Origin: Prorocentrum cordatum
Taxonomy: Eukaryota; Sar; Dinophyceae; Prorocentrales; Prorocentraceae
Reading direction: 5' to 3'
Length of the DNA stretch: 64,000 bases
Assembly (NCBI GenBank): GCA_963575745.1
Contig: CAUYUJ010018059.1
Span: 885,001 to 949,000 of the forward strand
Made by a program: the position numbers and the translations under genes. Shown here in pieces: positions 29,560 through 39,375 of this stretch (position 1 is the stretch's first letter; the number at the start of each line of letters is the position of its first letter). Below the pieces are notes generated by a model. It was not told the origin of the DNA and ran no database searches. It saw only the letters and a list, made by a program, of their open reading frames with translations.

Positions 29560-29890
29560 CGGGCTCGGGCGTTCCTGGAGGTCTACTCGGGCACCAGCAG
29601 ACTTCATCGGCGACACGGACCTCTCTCCCCCGCCGACGCTCGGCGGGCAGCCTTCGACGTCCGCATCACCCGAAGGCTTATCATGTTGCGTCAGCGGCTT
29701 GGCATTTTCTGGACACTGGAGAACCCGCTAAGCTCACGCCCGTGGGAACATGAGCTCGTTCGTCCGTTCCTCAAGCTGCCTCAGTCCGTCTTCGTCCGTC
29801 TGGACATGTGCGAGTTCGGAGCTCACTTCCTCAAGCCTATCGGCCTCTTGGGTACACTCCCTGGCCTCTTGGGGGGCTTGTGCGAGCGCT
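29560..29890 (+). pseudogene. Methyltransferase remnant (unit A)
   Basis: AFLEVYSGTSRL matches SAM motif I of the first element's methyltransferase and IFWTLENPLSSRPWE matches its Glu-Asn-Pro box. The Pro-Cys segment between them is missing, and no recombinase lies between RNase H and this domain. An internal deletion has removed the recombinase and the middle of the methyltransferase. The frame then enters a minisatellite. Confidence 0.6.
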
Positions 29891-29903
29891 GCCCCTCGTC
29901 CTG

Positions 29904-30116
29904 GTGTGACTCGTTCGGGCTCCACGTGGTGTGGGTCGTTCGAGGCCCGCGTCGTGGTGCGAGTCGTTCGGGGTCCTCGTGGTGTGAGTCGGTCGGGCGC
30001 CTCGTCCTGGTATGAGTCGTTCGGGCCCCTCGTTGTGGTGTGAGTCGTTCGGGCTCTTCGCGGTGTGAGTCGTTCGGGCCCCTCGTCCTGGTGTGAGTCG
30101 TTCGGGCTCCTGGTGG
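29904..30116. repeat. GTGTGAGTCGTTCGGGC minisatellite (unit A)
   Basis: About seven imperfect units of 30-40 bases, each with GAGTCGTTCGGGC. Confidence 0.85.
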
Positions 30117-30680
30117 GGCCTCTTGGGAGCCTCTTGGGGGCCTCTTGGCGCCTCTTGGGCGCCTCGTGGGAGACCCTTGGGGGCTTCTTGGGAGCCTCTT
30201 GGGGGCTCTGGGGGCCTCCTAGACGCCTCTGGGGTGCCTCTTGGGAGCCTCTGGAGGCCTCTGGAGGCCTCTGGGGGGCGGCTGGGGAGCCTCTTGGAGG
30301 CCTCTTGGGAGCCTCCTGGGGGCATCTCGGGGCCTCGTGGGTGCTCTGGGGCCTCGTGGACGCTTCTGGGGTGCCTCTAAGAGGCACCCCAAGGGGCCTC
30401 GTGGGTGCTCTGGGGCCTCGTGGATGCTCTGGGGCCTCGTGGACGCCTCTGGGGTGCCTCTAAGAGGCATCCAAGAGGCATCTCGGGGCCTCGTGGGTGC
30501 TCTGGGGCATCGTGGACGCCTCTGGGGTGCCTCTAAGAGGCATCCAAAGGCTTCCAAGAGGCTCTTGGAAGCCTTTGGATGCCTCTTGGGGGCGGCTGGG
30601 GAGCCTCTTGGAGGCATCTTGGGAGCGTCCTGGGGGCATCTTGGGGCCTCTGGTGGGCTTCTTGCGACCTCCTCAGAAGC
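30117..30680 (-). repeat. Degenerate CAAGA array, reverse orientation (unit A)
   Basis: Imperfect GGCCTCTTGGGAGCCTCTTG units. Higher-order repeats with GGCCTCGTGGACGCCTCTGG occur at 30350-30530. Contains the palindrome at 30535. Confidence 0.8.
30535..30587. repeat. Perfect 26-bp palindrome with 1-base spacer (unit A)
   Basis: The left arm (30535-30560, starting AAGAGGCATCCAAAGG) and right arm (30562-30587, ending CCTTTGGATGCCTCTT) are exact reverse complements around a single G. Confidence 0.95.
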
Positions 30681-30687
30681 GCAAGTG

Positions 30688-32160
30688 AGCGCTACCCCCT
30701 CAGAAGGACAAAATGAGTCCAAAACCTTCGTAAAATGAAGATTTTTGAGAACAAGGGGCAGCAGCGCTGGCCCCTCAAACGGCCAAAATGGCGCCAAAAC
30801 CGTAGTAAAATCAATGATTTTGGTTTCAGAGAAGAGGAGAGCACTTTTTCTACACCTCCCCGTCGGGGCCAGAATCCTCGTGAGGGTCGTCGTTTTTTTT
30901 ACCCTCCCAGGAGTCGGACAAGACCTCTCCAACGACCCGCGGGAATCCCTGTCCAGACCCAGGAGGAGGGGGGAGAGGGAGGGGCAAACCCCTCCCCGAA
31001 GGGGAAGGAAGAAGGGGGTTGAGAGGTTGAGAACAGAGAAAGCTCCCTAAACCACTCACGCCCAAAGCGCTGGCGGGATTTATCTCAATAGTGAGAAGAT
31101 GTAGGAAGGGTTGTCCTCGTCGGAGTAGGAGGATGAGCACAGAAAGACGAGGACGAACCCAGAGGACAAGGAGGAGGAGGAGGAGGAGAGCGAAGGGAGA
31201 GGAGGGAGAAGGAGGAAAAGGAGAAAAATAAGGAGGATAACAATAGCAATGTTGGGGGCCTCTTGCACCGTTTGTGGTGTTTTGTGGGGGTAGTCGAGGC
31301 TTCTTGCGTATTTCGGAAAGCCTCTACCGGCTTGTGGGCTCCTCTGAGGTTTTTGGGAACCGCCTTGGGCTGCTCATCAGAGCCTTCAGGTCGATCTTGC
31401 TTGCCCTTCTAGAGTGCCTCGAATCGCCTTTGGGGCCCTTAAGAAACCAACTGCTTTCCAAATCTAACGAGGTTAATTATTTTTTGTTTTCTCCCTCTTT
31501 CGTTCTTGGAAGCGTCTTAGGCCATCGATCCGTAGAATCTTCCGTCCAAATACAAAGAAACCCAAAGGAGAAAAAACGGGCGTGTAGACCCCCGACGCCT
31601 AGAGGAGTAGTGGGATTGTGTGATTGAGTTCGTCGAGGCTGAACGTGGAAACAGAGAAAAGGAAAATTACGAGTGATTGTCTTCAGCCGGTGTGCGCGAC
31701 CACCATTAAGGAAGCACCTCCCAAAAAAAACAACAAAAAAACGTCAGAAGCAGAACAATATATTCCGAAAGTTGCAGCCGCAATAAACGACCCGAAAGGC
31801 ACCGCTTCATCGGGTACAATCCGATTCCATGCACACCGCGGCGGGGACCATGACCGTCGGAAGAATGAGCCGGAATTCTCTATATTTTTTTGGCACCAAG
31901 AATTGTGATACAGCCGAAATTCCGATAAAAAACACCGAATGTCGATTACGATAAAGGTGATGCCAAAAATTTAGCCTAGCTGAACACGGGAACACGGAAA
32001 GAACAACCGTGCATTAGAATTTTATACCATCCGTATCCACCGTGCGAGCGACTAATTTTGACCAGTCGTATATCCCAAGGTTGTCGCTTCTCGCGGCGGC
32101 ATATATTTTTGTTTTTTTTTATTTCTCTCACATAATTTGAAACAAAAACACACACACACA
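30688..32160. other. Non-coding part of unit A
   Basis: A diverged tandem pair (30690-30750 and 30765-30830) contains GTAAAATGAAGATTTTTG and GTAAAATCAATGATTTTGG, related to the core of the CAAGA array family. A GGA-rich tract lies at 31160-31235. 31620-31980 has no recognisable gene. A short (CA)n precedes the Penelope-like element. Confidence 0.5.
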
Positions 32161-32375
32161 CACACGATAGTGAAGAGAAACTCCTGATACTCAATCTTGC
32201 CATTGAGGTGCGTCCTTCGCCCTCTTCAACAATGATAGTAGAAGGAATATGGATGATTCATGCCTGTCCCGCCCGAGCGAGCACTTCTTTCAGCACGGTC
32301 TGCTGCCGCGGCAGCTCGGGGGGCCTGTGCCCCTAAACAGGCCTGAACACAAACAGCAATGTACATGCGCGAATG

Positions 32376-32412
<37 letters not shown>

Positions 32413-32493
32413 CTGGCAAATTCATGCGGGATATACAGCAAACACTCTGTGTGTTCGCACATAAACGCATGCTTCGACACCATCTGAGTACAG
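32161..32493 (-). repeat. Terminal direct repeat (pseudo-LTR), lower-coordinate copy, unit A
   Basis: Starts CACACGATAGTGAAGAGAAA and ends CACCATCTGAGTACAG. It holds a perfect 14-bp palindrome GCTGCCGCGGCAGC and a (GA)n tract. Confidence 0.9.
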
Positions 32494-32602
32494 CAACAAC
32501 TTCAAAGCAAGAGAGAAAACGGTCCAGAGACTCCAGGAAGCAAGCGGGGTCCTCTTTCTTTGGTGTAACTGGGGATCAGGTTGGCGTACGTCTGCCACTG
32601 GC

Positions 32603-33595
32603 TCACAGACTTGAGCTTCCACTCCTTCCACGGAAGTGGAAGTTCTCAGCCAGGGACTTCACCTCTTTACGGTCTAAGCTGATGCCCAGGATGTTGAGAA
32701 CGGCCTCGGTCGTCTCCTGGTCCATCGTGGTCTTGAAAAGAGGTGGAGGAGCCTGGGATAGGGCAGGGCCCTTATCTCTATCCTGTCTGGCTGCCCGCCT
32801 GGCTGGAAGGGGGCCTTCTGTGGATTTGAACATGTTCATCAACTCACGCACGTCCGATCCCGTCTGGGCAGTAGTGTGCGAAATAGACTGGATCGCCTCC
32901 TTCTGCTTTGCCTGCTCGGCGCTGAGGGCATCGAAGTCCTGTCGCACCTTCTTGAAGGCCGGCTGCGACTCGAGATCGAACCCACTTTGCAGGGTCGGTG
33001 GTGTGGTCATACTAGGAGGCGTAGTCGGAACTGCGGGTGCAGACTGGTTGGACCGTACGAACTCAGACAGCTGGCGCACCGTCTCCGTCAACCTAGAGTC
33101 ACCATGCGGCACTGGAGATTGTGGTGTCATCCCTGTAGGCGGTGGGGACGGTGGTGGCTGAGCGGCCTTGATCACGTGCGTCAGGGCTGCGGCGAGCTCG
33201 TGGGTAGAGGTATTGGCTGGGGGAGGAACACCGCCCGCTGCCTGAGTTGTTGACTGCGTCTGAGCGTATGCCAACGCGCTGCCAATCTGAGCCATCTGGC
33301 CAAGGCTCGCTAGATTGCCCATCAAACCCTCCCCCTTGACGAGGCTGATACTCTCGCGGATGGTGTTGCTGGGGACCTTTTCCTTGGTATTGATTCCTTC
33401 CTCCTTGTGGGTGCCACGGCTTGCCACCCATCTCAGTATGTGGGATCGGCGTCGAGGGAAGGAGGGAGGGTCGATCCCCGTGGGGTCGCACCTCGGATGC
33501 CCGTAGGAGAAGGGCTCGGGCCACAGAACAATTACAGATATGACCTTGGAGGCTTCGGGTAGTCCTGGACTTCGCAGGGGAATAGGCTTGGGCAA
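32603..33595 (-). pseudogene. C-terminal extension of the Penelope-like ORF (unit A, frameshifted)
   Basis: The segment is Gln/Pro/Thr-rich and then a predicted coiled coil (FKKVRQDFDALSAEQAKQKE). In unit B it is fused in frame to the RT. Here an extra C in a C-run near 33332 breaks the fusion. Function unknown; it may serve multimerisation. Confidence 0.55.
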
Positions 33596-34469
33596 CCAAC
33601 CGTAGGGTTAGTAGGGCGAGATCCTGAACTTCCGAGGAGGGTTGAATGCGGGCCCAGAGCTTATAGATGAACGTGTAGGGATATCCGAGGTGGATGTAAA
33701 CCAGGATGTCGATAATAATCATGTGTAAGAGTAAAGCTGGATGTGTAGATAGACTGCGCCAGCGAGAGAGTCTACCTCGAAGTTCGGCCCGATGTCGAAG
33801 CGAAATATTTCGACTATTGTGGTAGGTGTACGGGGGGATTGACGACTTCTCGATGTATTGGGGGCCCCCAGTCCAGGCAAACTTCATGTTTTTGTGTATA
33901 GGGCTCAAGAGGAACTCCTGGAAATTGAAGTGGACCTTGGCATCCAAGAACGTTTGGGCGACAGTCTCGAAAGTCACTACATCAAACTTCTCGTCAACCT
34001 TAAACACCACTATGTTTTTGTAGACGCAGGCGATGACAGTACGAACACACTCTCGGCAAAGGGTCCGAGATAAAAGAATCAGGTCGTCCACGTAGCGGCC
34101 TACGGCCAGGTGGCGGAAGCGCGAAGGGTTGGCGACATCATACATGGTCTCGCAACGAGACAGCACAATCTCAAGTATGCAGCCTGAAAGTGGGCTTCCG
34201 ATCGGAATGCCCTGCAACTCCTGCAAGAAAACGTCCCCCATGCGGAATATTCGCATGCCGAGAAAGCCGTAGACTGCACGTCGCATAGACTTCATTGAAA
34301 AGATAGTGCGATCTGCATGCGGTATTTTGTAGTCTCCTCCCCATCGTCTATCATATCCCCGATCCATAACAGTATGTGTTTTTGTAACCTCTGGGACCCT
34401 TTTCGAAAAGCTCCTGGACTGCAGTGTAGATCGCAGTAGTATCGAGGTCCTCGTAGGCCTGACCTGCAT
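33099..34469 (-). pseudogene. Penelope-like reverse transcriptase (unit A, frameshifted)
   Basis: Contains VFLQELQGIPIGSPLSGCIL (motif B), HLAVGRYVDDLILLSR (motif C, YVDD) and AQTFLDAKVHFNFQEFLLSP, which resembles the FLD box after motif C in Penelope-like RTs. The expected upstream motif (ILVADAGQAYEDLDTT) is encoded in a different frame just before 34400, so a break precedes this ORF in both units. The last residues differ from unit B because of the 1-base insertion. Confidence 0.65.
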
Positions 34470-34598
34470 CAGCCACGAGAATACTCGGATGGCTCATCTT
34501 CCGACCGCAACGATGGCAATGGTAGCAACCGGTACGAGATCAACGGGTCGGGCGCCGTAGCCTTAATACACGGTCGCCCAAAAGAGGGAAGGCTTGAC

Positions 34599-35748
34599 TC
34601 ATATCACGTAAACCCATCCAGGCGTGAGATATTTCATAGTATGTTGAAGGCCCCGACCTAGCTGACGATATACCCGTCTCCCTGGGAGACGAACAAAGGA
34701 GCATATATTTCTGAAACACGAGTGTTTTGGGTCTTGGCATCGATGTTCACCAGAGGGGGTCCAGCATAGTGTGATGCGGCCAACGTCTTGGCCAGAGGTA
34801 AGGCAGGATAATAAAAAGGGCTGGGCGTCAGCTAGATCACGAAACCGAAAAGCATGCACACACTGAACGACATTCAAGCAACATCGTTTGATAGGTTGCG
34901 GCGGTGCCAGCGCTATGTATGTCAACCTTCGCATCAGGGCTGACCACTGCGGGCGGGCACGTGCAGCGCAACGTAGGATCTCTTCGTGCCAATCACGAAC
35001 TGGCTGCAAAAATTCCACCGAAGGGATATGGAGGTAGTTCTTGCACGGGAGAGGGACATCATGAAGGCGACAGTATGTACTTACATAAGCACGTGCGCGT
35101 AATCTGTCATGGTAATGTGGAATAAACAACACAAAATAGCCAAACGGTTGTCGGGAAGTCTCCTGGAAACGCTCGTAGCTTGGAGGCTTTTTTCCAATCA
35201 ATATCGTCGGGTTTAATGATAAGAAACTTCACAAACAAGGGGAGGTATCCTGGGTGGTGGATGTCAAGTGGTCCCTGGGTTCCTGTCGATTTGACAAAAG
35301 CTTGGAGGTAGACCTGGTACACGAATTTGAACTGGTAGCGTAGAATAGCTTGTAAACGAGAGCGGTTTTCGAGGTGTCGTTGTCTAGAAACATACTGGGA
35401 TGCGAAGCGATCCATCACGTGAGAGTGCCAAACATCCGAAGAGTCCATGAAGTCCTGTAGGGCTCGGGAACCAGACCTAGAAGTTCGCCCATTTCGTCGA
35501 CGTCGGCCCTGGGTGCGATGATTTATTTCGACGACGAGCACGAACGGGGACAGGAATATTATTGGCCTCAGGGCGACGTAGGTTAATGTACACCGACTCG
35601 ATGGAGTAGATCTCATGGGTCGGGGCATAGTCAACTGCAAGAATCGGGAACTTATTTCGGCCATCCTTGGAAAGGAGAATATTGTAGCGGGTATCGTGGG
35701 GTCCTTTTTCACCAGACAACACTCGAGCCCATCCGCGAACATGTTCAC
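34599..35748 (-). pseudogene. Middle region of the Penelope-like ORF (unit A)
   Basis: Two overlapping frames (35748-35107 and 35201-34599) read as one helical protein: RALQDFMDSSDVWHSHVMDR through LRAFPGDFPTTVWLF, then ARPQWSALMRRLTYIALAPP. The frame change lies in 35107-35201. No domain recognised. Confidence 0.4.
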
Positions 35749-36433
35749 GAAACCTGCTGATGAAGCCTGTGATACGTCCCAAACCGCGATACTGACAAGT
35801 CTGGCCTATGTATCGTCCTTTGAAACCGAGCTGGTAAACAAAGCTGTGAGGAGGGGAGCCTGTGGAAGACCACCCATATAATGCTGATGTCTGTAGGCGG
35901 ATCAATGAACAAGTCGAGATGATATGATGGATATCAGCCTCTCCACGCCGAACAAGAGCCTTACGGTGTGCATTACTTAATACATTAATGCATCTCAGAA
36001 CCCACCACACATACACATACTGGCGTCCACGTCCACTGTCATCGCGCACAGATAATAACATGAAGGCAACCGTGATGCTCGCAAAAATCTCCCATCCGAG
36101 TGGGGTGACGGTGGACGTGGGGTTGGATACGTGCTGCAGGTACTCAGTGTATATGTGTCCAAGAGCCGTACTGAAGGTGTGGTTCGGGCGATCGACTAGG
36201 AGATGCCATGTCGTCGCTGTCCAGAAAGCCTGAAATACATGTGGATGTTGGTGAGGCTGTCGGCGAAAAAGCAGAGACTTATCAATCAATACACGGCACT
36301 GAACTTCGTCACTAAGAAAGGTAAGGTGCATTAAACTTCGCATATCTCCTTGCTTGCTGCCGAGATCTGTCAACGGATGTCGTACAGCAAGCCATTTGCG
36401 GAGAGAACGCTCTTGGTAGTGCTCAATCGACAT
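35477..36433 (-). CDS. GIY-YIG endonuclease domain of the Penelope-like element (unit A)
   Basis: The ORF has 318 codons. Residues about 1-180 are helical and unassigned. SFVYQLGFKGRYIGQTCQYR (about 197-216) holds the GIY-YIG signature (Tyr and Tyr208-Ile-Gly), RFREHVRGW carries the Arg/His of the family, and IESVYINLRRPEANN contains the metal-binding Glu and terminal Asn box. GIY-YIG nucleases nick or cut DNA; in Penelope-like elements they are thought to prime target-site reverse transcription. The domain is N-terminal to the RT here. Confidence 0.7.
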   Translation of the reverse strand: MSIEHYQERSLRKWLAVRHPLTDLGSKQGDMRSLMHLTFLSDEVQCRVLIDKSLLFRRQPHQHPHVFQAFWTATTWHLLVDRPNHTFSTALGHIYTEYLQHVSNPTSTVTPLGWEIFASITVAFMLLSVRDDSGRGRQYVYVWWVLRCINVLSNAHRKALVRRGEADIHHIISTCSLIRLQTSALYGWSSTGSPPHSFVYQLGFKGRYIGQTCQYRGLGRITGFISRFREHVRGWARVLSGEKGPHDTRYNILLSKDGRNKFPILAVDYAPTHEIYSIESVYINLRRPEANNIPVPVRARRRNKSSHPGPTSTKWANF

Positions 36434-36526
36434 CTATCGATAAGGAAATGGAAATATGGATGTGTATATGGAGGGCGCCGATGGTACAGTGCAGCAGATA
36501 CTGATGCAAATCCACGCTGGCGCAAT

Positions 36527-36843
36527 CACACGATAGTGAAGAGAAACTCCTGATACTCGATCTTGCCACTGAGGTGCGTCCGTCGCCCTCTTCAACAATG
36601 ATAGTAGAAGGAATATGGATGATTCATGCCTGTCCCGCCCGAGCGAGCACTTCTTTCAGCACGGTCTGCTGCCGCGGCAGCTCGGGGGGCCTGTGCCCCT
36701 AAACAGGCCTGAACACAAACAGCAATGTACATACGCGAATGTGCCGAGAGAGAGAGAGTCAGCTGGCAAATTAATGCGGGATATACAGCAGACACTCTGT
36801 GTGTTCGCACATAAACGCATGCTTCGACACCATCTGAGTACAG
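36527..36843 (-). repeat. Terminal direct repeat (pseudo-LTR), higher-coordinate copy, unit A
   Basis: Matches 32161-32493 except for a shorter (GA)n tract and a few substitutions. The end forms a small hairpin CCATCTGAGTACAGATGG with the flank. Confidence 0.9.
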
Positions 36844-36971
36844 ATGGTGTTACCCAAAGCCCTAGAGTCTGAACCCCTTACGGCCCAAGACTTCCCCAAG
36901 AGCACAACTACGCTAAGAAACAGGGTAAACATCCGAGACTTGTACTGAGAAAGCTTAAATCTGAAAAGACT

Positions 36972-37041
<70 letters not shown>

Positions 37042-38379
37042 CTCCAAACGACGATCGGGAAATTACTTCATATAATTTCAATAGTAACCTGACGCAGACC
37101 AATTTTTCCAGTCGTTCTCGGACATTTTTTTAGTGTTCCGTTCACCCCTTCCATTCATAATCCGTTCAAAATGTATTTCATCTTTAGATCGCAAACGTAA
37201 TGTCAAAATACAGAATTGATAATCTAACGGGATGTAGAATGTACGCGGCATTATTTACACAGCGTCGTTTGAATAGTGTGCATGTAATATGCACAACCAA
37301 CATCGTTTGAATTTTCCTCGCAATTCTACTTCTGCAATTGCCCTCAAATCAAGGAACCCAACAACCATCACGTCATATATCTTTGCAACTTGGGCCTTAT
37401 AATTGCTGTTCACGCAGCTTATTTCACCGAAAACATTTTTTCCTTTTTTTTCAATTTTGGGTCAAGCAATTTTTGTTGAGACTTCCTCGCAACCACGGAT
37501 GCACGCGCCTTTTCATAGATACCATTCGCGTATGTGTCCATCTTACTGAGAATGTGTTTCTTATTGGCGCCGTTGTCATCGAAATCTGTGTCACGCCTCC
37601 AGGGTCGGCGGATTCTTGGTTCCAAACCACCTGTGATCCCCATAATAGATTCCCACGGAACCCACCAAAAAGGGAAAAAAAAACGCCCTCGGACATTTAC
37701 TTTGTGAGACCCCCCAATCAATTCGTGTTCCAAATCCTGCTTCGTACGAAACTCTTACGTGGCCTCCACCAAATTATGTGCAACTGCATCGTCCTAAAAC
37801 CTCTGGTTTCTGTATTACTCTTGTTGCTTCATATTGCAACAATATTTTGTCAGTTTCCAATCTGGTTCCGCACGGACCCTTCATCCCCGTCGCATGGTTT
37901 AAAAACTTAACTCCCTGGTTATTCTTCTCTGTTCCCGTAGCTTCCCAACTGAATCCGAACTTCAAAAAATATCCGCACCGAGCCGCTCAATGCACAACAG
38001 CGATACCGAAAATGCCGACACACCACTCCTGCCTGCATGTTTACGTATCCTGCTAGCGCGTTTCCAACATTCCCCGCAAGCTATTGACCCAACTTCCAGA
38101 CACCCGTGCGCTCCGGCTGTGCTGGCAAAGCACTCCGAACATGTCGCCAATCTCAGCAACTACCATCCAAGCAACTGCCGTCCTATTTTGCTGAATCTTG
38201 TCGGGAATTTAGATTTGCACTTTGGCATTTTTTTTTGGGGAAAAAAAAACTCAGCCACCTACTGCGAATAATCGCCGACATTGAATGCGACATTTGCAAG
38301 TTGGCTTCCAACCGAACCGGTGCAGTAATATATGATGGATATCCATCTGGAAAAACGACGCGCCGAAATACGTGTGACA
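36844..38379. other. Non-coding part of unit A with (CA)n
   Basis: (CA)n at 36973-37036. The rest is AT-richer and repeats in unit B; no coding pattern is supported. Confidence 0.6.
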
Positions 38380-39375
38380 GTACGAGGGGTCGCCATGGAC
38401 CTTGGTTGGCCGCCAGTCGCCTGGGGGGTTGGGAACATGCGCAGCCAACCCGATGCGGCTCCCCCATCATCCCTTTCAAAAAACAATACAGAGTACACTT
38501 GGCGGCGGCGGCGGCTGTGGCGGCGGCGGCGGCGGCTGTGGCGGCGGCGGCGGTGGCGGCAACGGCTGCGGCTGTGGGGGGCGGTGGCGGGAGCGGTGGC
38601 GGCAGCGGTTGCGGCTATGGTGGCGGATTGGCAGCGGGGGGCGGCGGCGGCGGCGGCGGCGGCGGCGGCAGCGCGGCGGCGGCCGGCGGCGGCGGCGGGC
38701 AGCGGCGGCGGCGGCACAGGCGGCGGCGGCGGAGGCGGCGGAGGCCCCTAGTAGCTGCCCATCCCAAGACGACAGCTAAACATGCCGAGGCTCTGGCCGG
38801 ACTCGGTTGGAGGGCGGGTGGGAGTGAACGAGACTGCTTGCGGGCGGGAAGGTGGTCCTGATCACTGTTCCCTATTGATAAACACCCCCTCCCCCAGGCG
38901 ACTGGGGGCCAACCAAGGCCCATGCCGACCTCCCCCCACCATCCCTTGTTAGAAAGACGGCAAAACACACTCTGCCTCCAAATCCGGAACATGCGCAGCC
39001 AACCCGATGCGGCCCCCACCCCACCATCCCTGTCAAAAAACAATAATGAATCCACTTGGCGGCGGCGGCGGCTGCGACGGCTGTGGCGGCTGCGGCGGCT
39101 GCGGCGGCTGCGGCGGCTGCGGCGGCTGCGGCGGCTGCGGCGGCTGCGGCGGCGGCGGCGGCTGCGGCGGCGGGGGCGGCGGCTGCGGGGGCGGGGGCGG
39201 GGGCGGGGGCGGGGGCGGGATCGGGGGCGGGGGCGGCGGTGGCGGCAGCGGCTGCGGCGGCGGTTTGGCAGCGGGTGGCGGCGGTGGCGGTGGCGGTGGC
39301 GGCGGTGGCAGCGGCGGCGGCGGCGGCGGCGGCGGCTGAGGCGGCGGCAGCGGCGGCGGCGGCGGCGGCGACAGG
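38380..39375. repeat. Two GGC-rich units (unit A)
   Basis: Each unit has GGAACATGCGCAGCCAACCC (38430 and 38987) followed by a long GGC tract (38500-38750; 39056-39372). 39185-39236 is a run of GGGGGC repeats with strong G-quadruplex potential. Poly-Ala, poly-Gly and poly-Arg frames are artefacts. Confidence 0.85.

Larger units (their letters stand above)
32161..36843 (-). mobile_element. Penelope-like retroelement with terminal direct repeats and GIY-YIG nuclease (unit A)
   Basis: A 4.7-kb element is bounded by direct repeats 32161-32493 and 36527-36843. Read on the minus strand it encodes a GIY-YIG nuclease, a helical middle region, an RT with a Penelope-like GSPLS/YVDD arrangement, and a C-terminal extension. 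Penelope-like elements with an N-terminal GIY-YIG are known (permuted clade), and pseudo-LTRs are typical of the group. An LTR element is less likely because no integrase, protease or RNase H is present. This copy has frame breaks between nuclease and RT and one more inside the RT ORF. Confidence 0.65.
25745..39375. repeat. Large tandem duplication, unit A (13.6 kb)
   Basis: The sequence from CCTCTCTTTTGACTTATGCC (25745) to GGCGGCGACAGG (39375) is repeated directly as unit B. Coordinates in B are shifted by 13631 at the start. By eye there are only a few substitutions per kilobase. Units meet at 39375/39376. Confidence 0.9.

Noticed and set aside
32161-32493. Hammerhead ribozyme in the Penelope-like terminal repeat
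   Set aside because: I looked on both strands for CTGANGA followed by GAAA. The nearest hit (CTGAAAGAAG on the minus strand) has the wrong core and no GAAA partner.
32161-36843. LTR retrotransposon instead of Penelope-like element
   Set aside because: Terminal repeats would allow it, but there is no integrase, protease or RNase H, and a GIY-YIG nuclease is present.
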